From Bradyrhizobium canariense (lineage in GTDB: Bacteria; Pseudomonadota; Alphaproteobacteria; Rhizobiales; Xanthobacteraceae), in assembly GCF_018130465.1 (NCBI RefSeq), contig NZ_JAFCKJ010000003.1, positions 1 through 64,000 of the forward strand: a DNA stretch of 64,000 bases, written 5' to 3'. Position 1 is the first letter of the stretch, and each line of letters starts with the position of its first letter. A program made the translations under genes and the position numbers. Of this stretch, positions 7,784 through 18,097 are shown one piece after another. The notes below the pieces were generated by a model that made no database searches, was not told the origin of the DNA, and saw only the letters and a list, made by a program, of their open reading frames with translations.

Positions 7784-9508
7784 ATGGACGCAAAGACCGA
7801 CATCAAGCAGAGGCTGCCGAGCCGTCACGTGACGGAAGGACCTGCGCGCGCGCCCCATCGCTCCTACCTCTACGCCATGGGTCTGACCACCCAGCAGATC
7901 CACCAGCCCTTCGTCGGCGTCGCCTCGTGCTGGAACGAGGCCGCGCCATGCAACATCTCCCTGATGCGCCAGGCGCAGGCGGTGAAGAAGGGCGTCGCAT
8001 CCGCCGGCGGTACGCCGCGCGAGTTCTGCACCATCACCGTGACCGACGGCATCGCCATGGGTCATGACGGCATGCGCTCCTCGCTGCCGTCACGCGAATG
8101 CATCGCCGATTCCGTCGAATTGACCATCCGCGGTCACGCCTACGACGCCCTCGTCGGCCTGGCCGGCTGCGACAAGTCGCTGCCGGGCATGATGATGGCG
8201 ATGGTCCGCCTCAACGTGCCCTCGATCTTCATCTATGGCGGCTCGATCCTGCCCGGCAATTTCCGGGGCCAGCAGGTCACCGTGCAGGACATGTTCGAAG
8301 CCGTCGGCAAGCACTCGGTTGGCGCGATGTCGGACGAGGACCTCGACGAGATCGAGCGCGTGGCGTGCCCCTCGGCGGGTGCCTGCGGCGCGCAGTTCAC
8401 CGCCAACACGATGGCGACCGTCTCCGAGGCGATCGGGCTGGCGCTGCCGTACTCGGCCGGTGCTCCGGCACCCTATGAAATTCGTGACGCCTTCTGCATG
8501 ACCGCGGGCGAGCAGGTCATGGAGCTGATCGCCCAAAACATCCGGCCACGCGACATCGTCACCCGCAAGGCGCTGGAGAATGCCGCCGCGGTGGTTGCCG
8601 CGTCCGGCGGCTCGACAAATGCTGCATTGCACCTACCGGCGATCGCGCACGAGGCTGGCATCAAGTTCGACCTGTTCGACGTCGCCGAAATCTTCAAAAA
8701 GACACCATACGTCGCGGATTTGAAGCCGGGCGGCCGTTATGTCGCCAAAGACATGTTTGAAGTAGGTGGCATACCGCTTCTGATGAAGACGCTGCTCGAC
8801 AACGGATTTCTCCACGGCGACTGCATTACGGTCACCGGTCGAACCATCGCCGAAAACCTCAAGAGCGTGAAATGGAATCCGCACCAGGACGTGGTGCACC
8901 CGGCAGACAAGCCCATCACCGTCACCGGCGGTGTGGTCGGTCTGAAGGGCAATCTGGCGCCAGAAGGTGCGATCGTGAAAGTCGCGGGAATGTCCAACCT
9001 CAGGTTTACCGGTCCGGCCAGGTGCTTCGACCGTGAGGAGGATGCATTCGAGGCCGTCCAGAAGCGGACCTACCGCGAGGGCGAAGTCATCGTGATCCGC
9101 TACGAGGGGCCGAAGGGCGGTCCCGGCATGCGGGAAATGCTCCAGACCACCGCGGCGCTCACCGGCCAGGGCATGGGCGGCAAGATCGCGCTCATCACCG
9201 ACGGCCGCTTCTCCGGCGCCACCCGCGGCTTCTGCATCGGCCATGTCGGGCCGGAAGCCGCCATCGGAGGCCCGATTGGGCTGCTCGAGGACGGCGATAT
9301 CATCGAGATCGACGCGGTCGCCGGGACCCTTAACGTAAAATTGAGCGACCAGGAGCTTGCCCAACGCAAGACCAAATGGAGCGCTCGCGCGACTAACCAC
9401 ACGACGGGCGCGCTCTGGAAATATGCTCAGCAGGTTGGACCAGCGGTCGGTGGGGCAGTGACCCATCCGGGCGGCGCGCACGAGAAACAGTGCTATGCGG
9501 ATATCTAG
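7784..9508 (+). CDS. ilvD: Dihydroxy-acid dehydratase
   Basis: Converts 2,3-dihydroxy-isovalerate or -methylvalerate to the 2-keto acid, the third common step of valine/isoleucine synthesis and also needed for leucine. The 574-aa product covers the whole IlvD/Edd family. The three iron-sulphur cysteines are visible: C49 in SCWNEAAPCN, C129 in AGCDKSLPGM and C201 in CPSAGACGAQF. EGPKGGPGMREML and GRFSGATRGFCIGHVGPE are the later signature segments. Three cluster cysteines favour the [2Fe-2S] subtype. A GGGGAAA Shine-Dalgarno precedes the ATG. The next gene starts inside its last codons. Sugar-acid dehydratases share the fold, so a paralogous role cannot be fully excluded. Confidence 0.95.
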   Translation: MDAKTDIKQRLPSRHVTEGPARAPHRSYLYAMGLTTQQIHQPFVGVASCWNEAAPCNISLMRQAQAVKKGVASAGGTPREFCTITVTDGIAMGHDGMRSSLPSRECIADSVELTIRGHAYDALVGLAGCDKSLPGMMMAMVRLNVPSIFIYGGSILPGNFRGQQVTVQDMFEAVGKHSVGAMSDEDLDEIERVACPSAGACGAQFTANTMATVSEAIGLALPYSAGAPAPYEIRDAFCMTAGEQVMELIAQNIRPRDIVTRKALENAAAVVAASGGSTNAALHLPAIAHEAGIKFDLFDVAEIFKKTPYVADLKPGGRYVAKDMFEVGGIPLLMKTLLDNGFLHGDCITVTGRTIAENLKSVKWNPHQDVVHPADKPITVTGGVVGLKGNLAPEGAIVKVAGMSNLRFTGPARCFDREEDAFEAVQKRTYREGEVIVIRYEGPKGGPGMREMLQTTAALTGQGMGGKIALITDGRFSGATRGFCIGHVGPEAAIGGPIGLLEDGDIIEIDAVAGTLNVKLSDQELAQRKTKWSARATNHTTGALWKYAQQVGPAVGGAVTHPGGAHEKQCYADI

Positions 9509-10319
9509 GCGTACCATAGTTGCGTTTGTGTTGGGGGCTACCGCGCTGGCCGCGCCGGCGCTCGCCTTCGACGGCGCGCCCGTCAGCCCGAAGGATGCGA
9601 CCATCCCGGTGGTCACGACCTTGCCGGGCGCGGCGGGCAAGGTGCGCAATGTGCCGCCGGCGGTCGTGACCCAGGAAACCTCGCTCAGCGCCCTGCAATA
9701 TGCCGCGGAGGGCGGCCACCCCATCGCGCAGTGGAAGCTCGGCCGCATGTACGCCAATGGCGACGGCGTCGCCCAGGACGATGTGCGTGCGTTCGAGTAT
9801 TTCAGCCGCATCGCCAACGCGCATGCCGAGGACAGCCCGTCGGCGCCGCAGGCGCAGATCGTCGCCAACGCCTTCGTCGCGCTCGGCCGCTATTATCTGA
9901 GCGGTATCCCGAATTCGAAGGTCAAGGCGGACCAGGAGCGGGCGCGGGAGATGTTCTCCTATGCCGCGTCCTATTTCGGCAATGCGGATGCGCAATACGA
10001 TCTCGCCCGCCTGTACCTGAAGACGCCGGACGCTTCGCGCGAGGATTTCCGCTACGGCGCGCGCTGGCTTGGGCTCGCCGCGCAGAAGGGTCAGCACGAG
10101 GCCCAGGCGCTGCTCGGCCAGATGCTGTTCAACGGCGACCGCCTGCCGCGGCAGGCCGCGCGCGGCCTGATGTGGCTGACGCTGGCGCGCGACAGCGCAG
10201 GTAGCGACGAGACCTGGATCAAGGAAAACTACAACCGCGCCCTGGCAAAGGCCTCCGACGACGATCGCGCCATGTGCCTGCAAATGCTGGAGCAGTGGGT
10301 GCAGGGCCGCCGGGAGTGA
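9495..10319 (+). CDS. exoR: ExoR-like periplasmic Sel1-repeat regulator
   Basis: 274 aa with an N-terminal signal peptide (MRISRRTIVAFVLGATALAAP, cut near ALAFDG). Tandem Sel1-type TPR units follow, such as GHPIAQWKLGRMYANGDGV, YFGNADAQYDLARLYLKTP and GQHEAQALLGQMLFNGDRL. The order and the segments AFEYFSRIANAHAED and ANAFVALGRYYLSGIPNS match what I recall of rhizobial ExoR, the periplasmic inhibitor of the ExoS-ChvI two-component system controlling exopolysaccharide and motility. No exoS or chvI lies nearby. The ATG sits 14 bases inside ilvD in another frame, implying translational coupling. It is convergent with xthA (16-base gap). The Sel1 assignment is firm; the ExoR role is inference. 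Confidence 0.78.
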   Translation: MRISRRTIVAFVLGATALAAPALAFDGAPVSPKDATIPVVTTLPGAAGKVRNVPPAVVTQETSLSALQYAAEGGHPIAQWKLGRMYANGDGVAQDDVRAFEYFSRIANAHAEDSPSAPQAQIVANAFVALGRYYLSGIPNSKVKADQERAREMFSYAASYFGNADAQYDLARLYLKTPDASREDFRYGARWLGLAAQKGQHEAQALLGQMLFNGDRLPRQAARGLMWLTLARDSAGSDETWIKENYNRALAKASDDDRAMCLQMLEQWVQGRRE

Positions 10320-10325
10320 TTGGCT

Positions 10326-10346
10326 GAGGCGGCCTTACGCCGCCTC
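10326..10346. terminator. Hairpin at the exoR/xthA convergence
   Basis: A perfect 8-bp stem GAGGCGGC/GCCGCCTC with a 5-base loop spans the gap and the xthA stop codon. Neither side has a T-run, so intrinsic termination is uncertain; it may protect 3' ends. Confidence 0.35.
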
Positions 10347-11132
10347 GAGATCGAGATCCGCCCACACCGGCACGTGGTCCGACGGCTTCTCCCAGCTGCG
10401 CACATAGCTGTCGATACCGACATTGGCGAGCCGGTCGCTGGCCTGTGGCGACAGCAGCAGATGGTCGATCCGCAGGCCATGGTTCTTCTGCCAGGCGCCG
10501 GCCTGGTAGTCCCAGAAGGTGTAGAGCCCGGGCTCGTCGGTGACGGCCCGAAGCGCATCGGTCAGGCCGAGGCCGAGCAGGGACTGAAAACTCTCCCGCG
10601 TCTCGGCCTTGAACAGGGCGTCCTCGGTCCAGGCGGCGGGATTATGGACGTCCCGGGCATGCGGGATGACGTTGAAGTCGCCCGCGAGGATCAGCGGCTC
10701 CTCGGTCTTGAGACGCTCCTTCGAATACTCAAGAAGCCGCGACATCCATTTGAGCTTGTAGGGATATTTCTCGGTCCCGACCGGATTGCCGTTGGGCAGA
10801 TAGAGGCAGGCGATGCGCAGCACCCCGCGCTTCAGGGTGACCACGCCTTCGAGGAAGCGGGCATGGGCGTCCTCGTCGTCGCCGGCCAACCCCGATTTGG
10901 TCTCGTCGAACCGGAGCTTCGAGAGCAGGGCGACACCGTTGAACGTCTTCTGCCCATGGGTGACCACGTTGTAGCCGAGCGCCTCGATCTCCAGCCGCGG
11001 GAAGGCCTCGTCGACGCATTTGATCTCCTGGAGGCAGACGATGTCCGGCTGGCACTCCTTCAGCCAGGTCAGCAGGAGGTCGATCCGCTGCCGGACCGAG
11101 TTCACGTTCCAGGTGGCCACACGGATCGTCAT
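10335..11132 (-). CDS. xthA: Exodeoxyribonuclease III
   Basis: Base-excision-repair AP endonuclease and 3'-5' exonuclease, cytoplasmic, Mg-dependent. 265 aa, full length for the EEP family. Family signatures are present in order: TWNVNSVRQR at the start, CLQEIKCVDE with the metal-binding Glu, FNGVALLSK, LAGDFNVIPHARDVHNP, and the terminal IDHLLLSP and SDHVPVWADL with the catalytic Asp-His. The ATG at 11132 leaves no N-terminal extension. It is convergent with the ExoR-like gene and probably monocistronic. No LexA box was seen upstream. Confidence 0.95.
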   Translation of the reverse strand: MTIRVATWNVNSVRQRIDLLLTWLKECQPDIVCLQEIKCVDEAFPRLEIEALGYNVVTHGQKTFNGVALLSKLRFDETKSGLAGDDEDAHARFLEGVVTLKRGVLRIACLYLPNGNPVGTEKYPYKLKWMSRLLEYSKERLKTEEPLILAGDFNVIPHARDVHNPAAWTEDALFKAETRESFQSLLGLGLTDALRAVTDEPGLYTFWDYQAGAWQKNHGLRIDHLLLSPQASDRLANVGIDSYVRSWEKPSDHVPVWADLDLEAA

Positions 11133-11428
11133 TCCAAATCACCGCTAATCATCGTGGATGCGCAGATTTGACTCACACAGCGCTCAAAAGATACCCCCAA
11201 AAACACCCCCCATTCCGTCCGGTAGGCCTAGCGTTGTGCGAACGCAACATCTTGTGGCGGCTCTTGGCGATGACCTCGCGTGATGTGGGTTATTGTTGAG
11301 CCCGCGGACGCCGGCTGAGTCCGGTCAGCCTTCGAAACCGATCACAGCCAGTTGGCCGCAAACTGGTCGGCTGAGGGGGCGTCTTATTTGTGCTATCCGT
11401 CATACCGGTCAGGCGAAGGATACAAACC

Positions 11429-11695
11429 ATGGGTGTTCGGCCGCTCAAGCAGGATTCGTCGTTGGAAGACCGCCTGTCCCACCTGCTGTCCGAACTTTGC
11501 GTTGATTGGGGCTTCTGCATTCCGCCAGCTGACGCCCAACGAATTGCATCAACGAAGACTCTTACGGCCGACCAATTTGCGCACGCAGTGCTGACGGCCG
11601 AGGGCTTCGTCGCAGAATATGAAAAGCGGTGGTTCGCGCAAATTCGCCAGCGCTTTGTCGATACGTTTGGTCACGAAATTCGAGCACAGAACTAA
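11429..11695 (+). CDS. Small conserved hypothetical protein (88 aa)
   Basis: Starts MGVRPLKQDSSLEDRLSHLL after a GGCGAAGGA Shine-Dalgarno. The mid-part LCVDWGFCIPPADAQRI and the C-terminal YEKRWFAQIRQRFVDTFGHE look like a compact, folded, mainly helical protein, with two Cys six residues apart. I recognise no named domain. It stands alone in a lower-GC segment flanked by C-run motifs, so it may be an acquired gene. Confidence 0.6.
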   Translation: MGVRPLKQDSSLEDRLSHLLSELCVDWGFCIPPADAQRIASTKTLTADQFAHAVLTAEGFVAEYEKRWFAQIRQRFVDTFGHEIRAQN

Positions 11696-12144
11696 GCGCC
11701 TCGTGTCCGCTTCGGGTTACAAGTCGTCGATGAAGGTGGAAGATTTTCGCTTAAGCTGACCTGTGTTGGGATGGTCGTGGACGTTGCTGTCCAACATGAT
11801 GCGCACGCCGGATTCCAACGCTCCGAAGCACCTTCAATACCCCCAGCGATACCCCCAATCCCCTTCGGTGCAACTCACAGCAAAATCAGCAGCTTGGCTA
11901 AATCGGAGGAGAAAACGTCTTTATCTTCAATGGCTTGCGACTAACTGTCGTGAAGTCTCGTTATCTGGCGATAAGCTGCCCTACATTTCAGGTGGCTATT
12001 CTGATGGGCATCGTGGCGGCTCCGGGCAGGGGCCATGGTTAGAACAAAATGCAAACGCGCCCGTCAAGGACGCTGCGAAATCTCCCACAAAATTAACCCG
12101 GCTTAAGTCGGGCCTGGGCCATTGATCGTGAAAAGGTTTTTCGA
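11696..12144. other. Gene-poor, AT-richer segment
   Basis: About 450 bases before the hybrid kinase. A C-rich pair of ATACCCCC motifs (11837-11863) echoes one at 11191-11211. Part of it (about 11880-12000) is noticeably lower in GC than neighbouring genes. A 120-aa open frame here lacks coding character. It may be eroded accessory DNA. Confidence 0.4.
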
Positions 12145-14475
12145 ATGGGATGGCCGGACAAATCCATGAAGCGAACCGAGGCCCGCGACGGCTTGATCGG
12201 CGCGTTCCTGTACTGGCTCGGCGGCTACGAGATCGAGGACGGCCTGACCGCCGGTCTCAGCGAGCGCGAGCTGAGCCGCATCCGTGCCAAGCAGATCGAC
12301 GCGGTGATACAGCTGATTCCCGTGACGATGGCCGTCACCATGCTCAACGTCGCCGTTGTGCTGATCTTGTTTTGGGGCAGGGGCTGGAACGACTTTCTCG
12401 CGATCTGGGGCATGACCCTCGCGACCGCCGCCTCGCTCGCGGTGCGCGCGTGGCGGCGCTCCCGCCAGAGCCCGCCGCAGGAAGCCTCGCCCCGGGCCGC
12501 GCGGGAGATGTTGCGGCAGGCGTTTTTCCTCGCCGCGATCTGGGGCACGCTGCCGCTCGCGCTGTTCAGCCGCATCGAGCCGACCAGCCAGCTCATTCTG
12601 GCCTGCCTGATGGTCGGCATGATGTCCGGCGGTGCCTTCACGCTCTCGACCTTCCCGCGCGCGGGCCTCGTCTATCTCGCGACGACGACGATCGCCTGCG
12701 CCGGAGCGTTGCTGTTGTGCGGCACCGGGCCTTACCTCGTGACCGCGGTGTTCCTGCTGCTGTTCGCGTTCTTCATGGCGCGCAACATCGTCTCGCAAGG
12801 CAATCTGTTCCTCGGCAATCTCAAGGCCCAGCTCGAGCTCGAGCGCCAGACCGAGATCATTTCGCTGCTGCTGAAGGATTTTCAGGAGAACGCCAGCGAC
12901 TGGCTGTGGCAGACCGACGCCGAAGGGCATCTGGTCGACGTGCCGGAGCGCTTCGCCGCCGTCGCACAGCTGCCACTGCCGCTGCTGAAGGGCTCGCATT
13001 TCGCCGACGTGCTCGACATGCTGTGCCCCGAAGACAAGAGCGCTGCCTACAACGTCGTCGGCCTGATGGAGCATGCCGAACCGCTGCACGAGATGAACCT
13101 CAAGGTGGTCGCCGGCGGCGAGGCGCGGCTGTGGTCGCTCACTGCGAAGCCGGCCTACGACCGCGACGGTCAATTCCTCGGCTATCGCGGCTTCGGCCGC
13201 GACGTCACCGAGCGCTGGCGCGCGGAAAAGGCCGAGGCCGAGAGCCGTGCCAAATCGGATTTCCTCGCGGTGATGAGCCACGAGATCCGCACGCCGATGA
13301 ACGGCGTGCTCGGGCTTGCCAGCATGCTGCTGGAGACAAAACTCGATCCGGAGCAGCACGAGGCCGTCACCACGATCCGCGAGTCCGGCGACAATCTCCA
13401 GCGTATCCTCAACGACATCCTGGACCTCTCCAAGCTCGAGGCCGGACGCTTTGCGTTCGAGGTGATCGACTTCGCGCCGCAGGCGCTGGTCGAAGCAGTG
13501 GCGACCGTCGTGCGCGCGAGCACCAAGAGCAAGGGGCTTGCGGTCAAGGTCGAGCTCGATCCCAACCTGCCGCCGACGCTGCGCGGCGACGTCGCGCGTA
13601 TCCGCCAGGTGCTGCTCAATCTCGCCTCCAACGCGGTGAAGTTCACCGACGAAGGCGAAGTCACGATCGCAGCTATCTGTCAGGCCCGCCGCGATCTGCT
13701 CGCCACCGTCGAATGGAGCGTGACCGACAGCGGTATCGGCATCGCCCCCGATAAGCTCGGCCAGCTCTTCTCTGACTTCGCCCAGGCCGACGCCTCGATC
13801 AGCCGCCGCTTCGGCGGCACCGGGCTTGGGCTTGCGATCTCCCGGCGCATCATCGAGCAGATGGGCGGCACCATCGGTGTCACCTCGACGCCGGGCGAAG
13901 GCTCGACTTTCCGCTTCACGCTGGTGCTGCCCTGGAGCCAGGCGCAGGCATCCGACCACAATGCAGACCGCGACGAAGCCGACGACCTCAAGGCCCGCAT
14001 CGCAAATCTCGATCGACCGCTGAAGGTGCTGGTTGCCGAGGACGATGCAGTCAACCGCATGGTCGTCAGCAAGATGCTCGGCGCCTTCGACGTCGAGCTG
14101 CGCGTCGTGACCGACGGCGTCGAGGCCGTCGAGGCGGTTGCCGAGAGCAACTACGATGTCGTGCTGATGGACGTGCGCATGCCCGAGATGGACGGCCTTG
14201 CCGCGACCCGCGCTATCCGCGCCGAGGGCGGACGCTTCGCGGGCTTGCCGATCATCGCGCTAACCGCCAACGCCTTCCCCGAGGACGTCAAGATCTGCCG
14301 CGAGGCGGGCATGTCCGACTTCTTGGCCAAACCGCTGCGCAAGCCGGCGCTGGTCGCGGCATTGCTGCGCGCGCTGGACGGCCAGGTGGTGTCGGAGTAC
14401 GCACCGCTTCAGCCCGAGCAGATGCCGGTCGAGGCGGACTGGACGGACGAGGAAAGGCAGATCACCGGCGCTTAG
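12145..14475 (+). CDS. Membrane hybrid sensor histidine kinase with PAS and receiver domains
   Basis: 776 aa. The N-terminal half (about 50-235) contains about six transmembrane helices forming a membrane sensor. A coiled linker and a PAS-like domain (about 245-355, starting near [17 protein letters not shown]) follow. HisKA carries the phospho-acceptor H379 in [11 protein letters not shown]. The HATPase domain shows the N-box ([11 protein letters not shown]), DSGIGI and [11 protein letters not shown]. The C-terminal receiver has phospho-acceptor D676 in [11 protein letters not shown] and a conserved Lys in FLAKPLRKP. There is no HPt domain or partner regulator next to it, so its output is unknown. 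ATG at 12166 (MKRTEARD) is an alternative start. Confidence 0.93.
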   Translation: MGWPDKSMKRTEARDGLIGAFLYWLGGYEIEDGLTAGLSERELSRIRAKQIDAVIQLIPVTMAVTMLNVAVVLILFWGRGWNDFLAIWGMTLATAASLAVRAWRRSRQSPPQEASPRAAREMLRQAFFLAAIWGTLPLALFSRIEPTSQLILACLMVGMMSGGAFTLSTFPRAGLVYLATTTIACAGALLLCGTGPYLVTAVFLLLFAFFMARNIVSQGNLFLGNLKAQLELERQTEIISLLLKDFQENASDWLWQTDAEGHLVDVPERFAAVAQLPLPLLKGSHFADVLDMLCPEDKSAAYNVVGLMEHAEPLHEMNLKVVAGGEARLWSLTAKPAYDRDGQFLGYRGFGRDVTERWRAEKAEAESRAKSDFLAVMSHEIRTPMNGVLGLASMLLETKLDPEQHEAVTTIRESGDNLQRILNDILDLSKLEAGRFAFEVIDFAPQALVEAVATVVRASTKSKGLAVKVELDPNLPPTLRGDVARIRQVLLNLASNAVKFTDEGEVTIAAICQARRDLLATVEWSVTDSGIGIAPDKLGQLFSDFAQADASISRRFGGTGLGLAISRRIIEQMGGTIGVTSTPGEGSTFRFTLVLPWSQAQASDHNADRDEADDLKARIANLDRPLKVLVAEDDAVNRMVVSKMLGAFDVELRVVTDGVEAVEAVAESNYDVVLMDVRMPEMDGLAATRAIRAEGGRFAGLPIIALTANAFPEDVKICREAGMSDFLAKPLRKPALVAALLRALDGQVVSEYAPLQPEQMPVEADWTDEERQITGA

Positions 14476-14484
14476 CCGGCGACG

Positions 14485-14814
14485 TCAGATCGAGAAGCTG
14501 GTCCCGCAGCCGCAGGACGCGGTGGCGTTCGGATTGTTGACGCGGAACGAGGCGCCGATCAGGTCGTCGACGAAATCGACCTGCGACCCCGCCAGGAACG
14601 GCTGCGAGGCGGAATCGACCAGCACGACCGCATTGTCCTGCTCGATCACGAGATCGTCGTCGGTGCGGGCACGGTCAATGTCGAATTTGTACTGGAAGCC
14701 GGAGCAGCCGCCGCCCTCGACCGAGATCCGCAGCATCGCGCCAGACCCTTCACCCTTGAGGATCTCCCCAATCCGGCGTGCGGCCTTGTCACTGATGGTC
14801 ACGTCAGTCGTCAT
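14485..14814 (-). CDS. erpA: Iron-sulphur cluster insertion protein
   Basis: A-type carrier of the HesB/IscA/ErpA family, 109 aa, delivering Fe-S clusters to apo-enzymes. The three ligand cysteines are C37 in GGGCSGFQY and C101 and C103 in ASCGCGTSF. GGAG lies upstream of the ATG. It is divergent from dgt. ErpA is preferred over IscA because it stands outside any isc/suf operon; the distinction by sequence alone is modest. Confidence 0.9.
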   Translation of the reverse strand: MTTDVTISDKAARRIGEILKGEGSGAMLRISVEGGGCSGFQYKFDIDRARTDDDLVIEQDNAVVLVDSASQPFLAGSQVDFVDDLIGASFRVNNPNATASCGCGTSFSI

Positions 14815-14948
14815 CGTTCGTCTCCGATAGTCCCGCGGTCACACCGAGGTCACTTGAAGGTCACTTGCCCAATTCATTTGGTATCCCGGATCCGGCATAG
14901 TTAAGTACCACCATACGCAGAATCAAATGGATAGGGACTAAATTCGCC

Positions 14949-16157
14949 GTGTCCGTCGGAATGGCAGCCCCCCGCGCGCCCTATGCCTGCGATCCCGAGC
15001 GCAGCCGCGGCCGGCTGGTCGCGGAGCCGCCGAGCCGGACCCGCAGCCCGTTCCGGCGGGATTGCGACCGGGTGATCCATTCCACCGCGTTCCGCCGGCT
15101 GAAGTACAAGACCCAGGTGTTCGTGTTCCATGAGGGCGACCACTACCGCACCCGGCTGACCCATTCGCTGGAGGTGGCGCAGATCGCCCGCGCGCTGGCC
15201 CGGCAACTTGGGCTGGACGAGGACCTCACGGAAACCCTCGCGCTCGCCCACGATCTCGGCCATCCGCCGTTCGGGCACGCCGGCGAGCGGGCGCTGGACG
15301 CCTGCCTGAAGGATTTTGGCGGCTTCGACCACAACGCCCAGACGCTCCGCGTCGTTGCGGCGCTGGAACACCGCTATCCCGAATTCGACGGGCTCAACCT
15401 GACCTGGGAATCGCTGGAGGGCATCGTCAAGCACAACGGCCCGCTGACCGATCGCAGCGGTGCGCCGGTCGGGCGTTATCGCGAGCACGGCATTCCCGTC
15501 GGCATCGCCGACTACATCAAGACCTACGATCTCGAATTGTGGAGTTTCGCCGCGCTGGAGGCACAGGTCGCCGCGATCGCCGACGACATCGCCTATGATG
15601 CCCACGACATCGACGACGGCCTGCGCGCCGGCCTGTTTCACCTCGACGACCTCAAGGTCATGCCGCTGACCGCGGAGATCATCGCCGAGACCTCGGCGCA
15701 CTATCCCGATCTCGAAGACGTCAGGCGCGGCGCCGAGCTGGTGCGCGAACTGATCTCACACCTGATCGGCGCGGTGTTCGCCGAGGCGCAGAAGAGCCTT
15801 GCCGCCGTGAAACCGCAATCCGCTCAGGACGTGCGCCAGCAGAGCCGTGCACTGATCGCGTTCCCCGCCGAGGTCGCCGAGGAGGAGGCCGCCATCAAGC
15901 GCTTTCTCTATCAGCACATGTACCGCCACAAGCGGGTGATGCGGGTGATGGGGGAGGCGGAACAGATCCTGTTCGACCTGTTCGCAAAATACCTCAAATC
16001 GCCGGCCGAGCTGCCGCCGGAATGGCTGGTCGGGGCGGAGGCGGATGATGAGGGCGACCGGGCTCGCCGGATCGGCAATTTCATTGCCGGAATGACCGAC
16101 CGCTTCGCCCTGACCGAGCACCAGCGGCTCTTTGACTCGACCCCGGATTTGCGTTAG
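14949..16157 (+). CDS. dgt: Deoxyguanosinetriphosphate triphosphohydrolase-like protein
   Basis: HD-superfamily dNTP triphosphohydrolase, removing tripolyphosphate from dNTPs, cytoplasmic. 402 aa, typical of the alphaproteobacterial type. Metal ligands of the HD domain are visible in [17 protein letters not shown] and [37 protein letters not shown] at the N-terminus is the family's substrate-site segment. The start is a GTG at 14949 with AGGGA upstream; an ATG at 14961 is equally plausible. It lies 9 bases before argS, so the two are probably co-transcribed. Confidence 0.92.
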   Translation: MSVGMAAPRAPYACDPERSRGRLVAEPPSRTRSPFRRDCDRVIHSTAFRRLKYKTQVFVFHEGDHYRTRLTHSLEVAQIARALARQLGLDEDLTETLALAHDLGHPPFGHAGERALDACLKDFGGFDHNAQTLRVVAALEHRYPEFDGLNLTWESLEGIVKHNGPLTDRSGAPVGRYREHGIPVGIADYIKTYDLELWSFAALEAQVAAIADDIAYDAHDIDDGLRAGLFHLDDLKVMPLTAEIIAETSAHYPDLEDVRRGAELVRELISHLIGAVFAEAQKSLAAVKPQSAQDVRQQSRALIAFPAEVAEEEAAIKRFLYQHMYRHKRVMRVMGEAEQILFDLFAKYLKSPAELPPEWLVGAEADDEGDRARRIGNFIAGMTDRFALTEHQRLFDSTPDLR

Positions 16158-16166
16158 GCGGCGGCC

Positions 16167-17957
16167 ATGCCCGACACATCATCAGCACTGCACCTGTTCG
16201 CCGACGTGCTCGCACGCGTGCACGCCGTCTGCCGCGCGCTCGCGGCGGAAGCCAACTGGCCCGAGGGCATCGATTTCTCGCGCGTGGTGGTCGAGCCGCC
16301 GCGCGATGCCTCCCATGGCGACATGGCGACCAACGCGGCCATGGTGCTTGCGAAAGAGGCAAAGGCAAAGCCGCGCGATCTCGCCGAGCAGATCGCCGAG
16401 CGGCTGCGCGCGGACGCGCTGATCGCCAAGGTGGACGTCGCCGGCCCAGGCTTCATCAACCTGACGCTGCAGCCGACGGCATGGGCCGAGGCGCTGCGGA
16501 CCGTGCTGCGCGAGGGCGCAGATTACGGCCGCGCCCGCGGCGGCTCCAAGGTCAACGTCGAATACGTCTCGGCCAATCCGACCGGACCGATGCATGTCGG
16601 CCATTGCCGTGGCGCCGTGTTCGGCGACGCGCTGGCGAGCCTGCTTGAGTTCGCAGGCCGTGACGTCACCCGCGAATATTATATCAACGACGCCGGCGCC
16701 CAGGTCGACGTGCTCGCACGCTCCGCGTTCCTCAGGTATCGCGAGGCGCTCGGCGAGGACATCGGCGCGATCCCGGAAGGCCTTTATCCCGGCGACTATC
16801 TGAAGCCGGTCGGGCAGGCGCTGGTGAAGGAGCATGGCGACAAGCTCCTCGCCATGAGCGAGGGCGCGTGGCTGCCGACGGTGCGCGCCAAGGCGATCGC
16901 GATGATGATGGACGAGATCAAGGACGATCTCGCCGCGCTCAACATCCGCCACGACGTGTTCTTCTCGGAGCGCTCGCTGCTGGACGCCGGCAACAACAAG
17001 GTCGCCGAGACCATCGATTTCCTGCGCGCCAAGGGCGACATCTACCAGGGCCGTCTGCCGCCGCCAAAGGGGGCCCCGGCCGAGGATTGGGAAGATCGCG
17101 AGCAGTTGCTGTTCAAGGCGACCGCCTATGGCGACGACGTCGATCGCCCGCTGATCAAGTCGGACAATTCCTACACCTACTTCGCCGCCGACATCGCCTA
17201 CCACAAGAACAAGTTCGACCGCGGCTTTGCCGAGATGATCGACGTCTGGGGCGCCGACCATGGCGGCTACATCAAGCGCATGCAGGCGGCGGTGAAGGCG
17301 ACGACCTCCGGCAAGGGGGCCCTCGACGTCAAGATCGTCCAGCTCGTGAAGTTGCTGCGCAACGGCGAACCGGTGAAAATGTCCAAGCGGAGCGGGGACT
17401 TCGTCACCCTGCGCGAGGTGGTGGATGAAGTCGGCCAGGACGCCGTCCGCTTCATGATGCTCTACCGCAAGAACGACGCCGTGCTCGACTTCGACCTCGC
17501 CAAGGTCATGGAACAGTCGCGCGACAACCCGGTGTTCTACGTCCAGTACGGCCACGCCCGCGGCCACTCGATCTTCCGCAACGCGCGCACCGAGGTGTTC
17601 CCGGAACTCCCGGACGATACGGAAAAGCGCATCGCCTGGCTCGGTGAGTCGGCCGTAGAACGGCTGTCGGACCCGGCTGAGCTCGACCTTCTCAAGCGGC
17701 TCGCAATTTTTCCGCGCATGCTGGAAGCGGCTGCAAGCGCCCACGAGCCGCACCGAATTGCCTTCTATCTCTATGACTTAGCGAGCGAATTTCACGCACT
17801 TTGGACGAAGGGGCGCGATTTGCCCTATTTACGCTTCATTATCAATAATGATGCAGATCTAACGAAGGCGCGGCTGGCCATGGTCCAGGGCGTCGTCTCT
17901 GTCCTGGCATCGGGCCTCGCCATCCTCGGCGTCCATGCTCCGGACGAGATGCGGTAG
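16167..17957 (+). CDS. argS: Arginine-tRNA ligase
   Basis: Class I aminoacyl-tRNA synthetase that charges tRNA-Arg, 596 aa. The HIGH-type signature is seen as [18 protein letters not shown] and the KMSKS-type as [10 protein letters not shown]. An N-terminal Add-1 domain precedes the Rossmann catalytic core, and the C-terminal anticodon-binding DALR domain ends the protein. It follows dgt by 9 bases and precedes a SPOR gene. The last 150 bases are lower in GC than the rest of the gene, but the frame is intact. Confidence 0.97.
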   Translation: MPDTSSALHLFADVLARVHAVCRALAAEANWPEGIDFSRVVVEPPRDASHGDMATNAAMVLAKEAKAKPRDLAEQIAERLRADALIAKVDVAGPGFINLTLQPTAWAEALRTVLREGADYGRARGGSKVNVEYVSANPTGPMHVGHCRGAVFGDALASLLEFAGRDVTREYYINDAGAQVDVLARSAFLRYREALGEDIGAIPEGLYPGDYLKPVGQALVKEHGDKLLAMSEGAWLPTVRAKAIAMMMDEIKDDLAALNIRHDVFFSERSLLDAGNNKVAETIDFLRAKGDIYQGRLPPPKGAPAEDWEDREQLLFKATAYGDDVDRPLIKSDNSYTYFAADIAYHKNKFDRGFAEMIDVWGADHGGYIKRMQAAVKATTSGKGALDVKIVQLVKLLRNGEPVKMSKRSGDFVTLREVVDEVGQDAVRFMMLYRKNDAVLDFDLAKVMEQSRDNPVFYVQYGHARGHSIFRNARTEVFPELPDDTEKRIAWLGESAVERLSDPAELDLLKRLAIFPRMLEAAASAHEPHRIAFYLYDLASEFHALWTKGRDLPYLRFIINNDADLTKARLAMVQGVVSVLASGLAILGVHAPDEMR

Positions 17958-18097
17958 TTTGGGGCGAACTACTTAAGGGGATTTCGGGGGTAACCGGCAG
18001 AAGCCGGATCGCTTAGACTTGGTTGAAAGCCTTGTGGGTCGAAAGCCGTGCCTTGGTCGAGGGGCGCGCGGCTTTCCCGAAGGGACGCATCATCACG

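Noticed and set aside
11330-11340. TTCGAAACC, resembling a tRNA T-loop
   Set aside because: No cloverleaf arms can be drawn around it.
12103-13959. 618-codon minus-strand frame over the hybrid kinase
   Set aside because: Antisense shadow of a clear histidine kinase; no domain or start signal.
16182-17753. 523-codon minus-strand frame over argS
   Set aside because: Shadow of argS with no family match visible.
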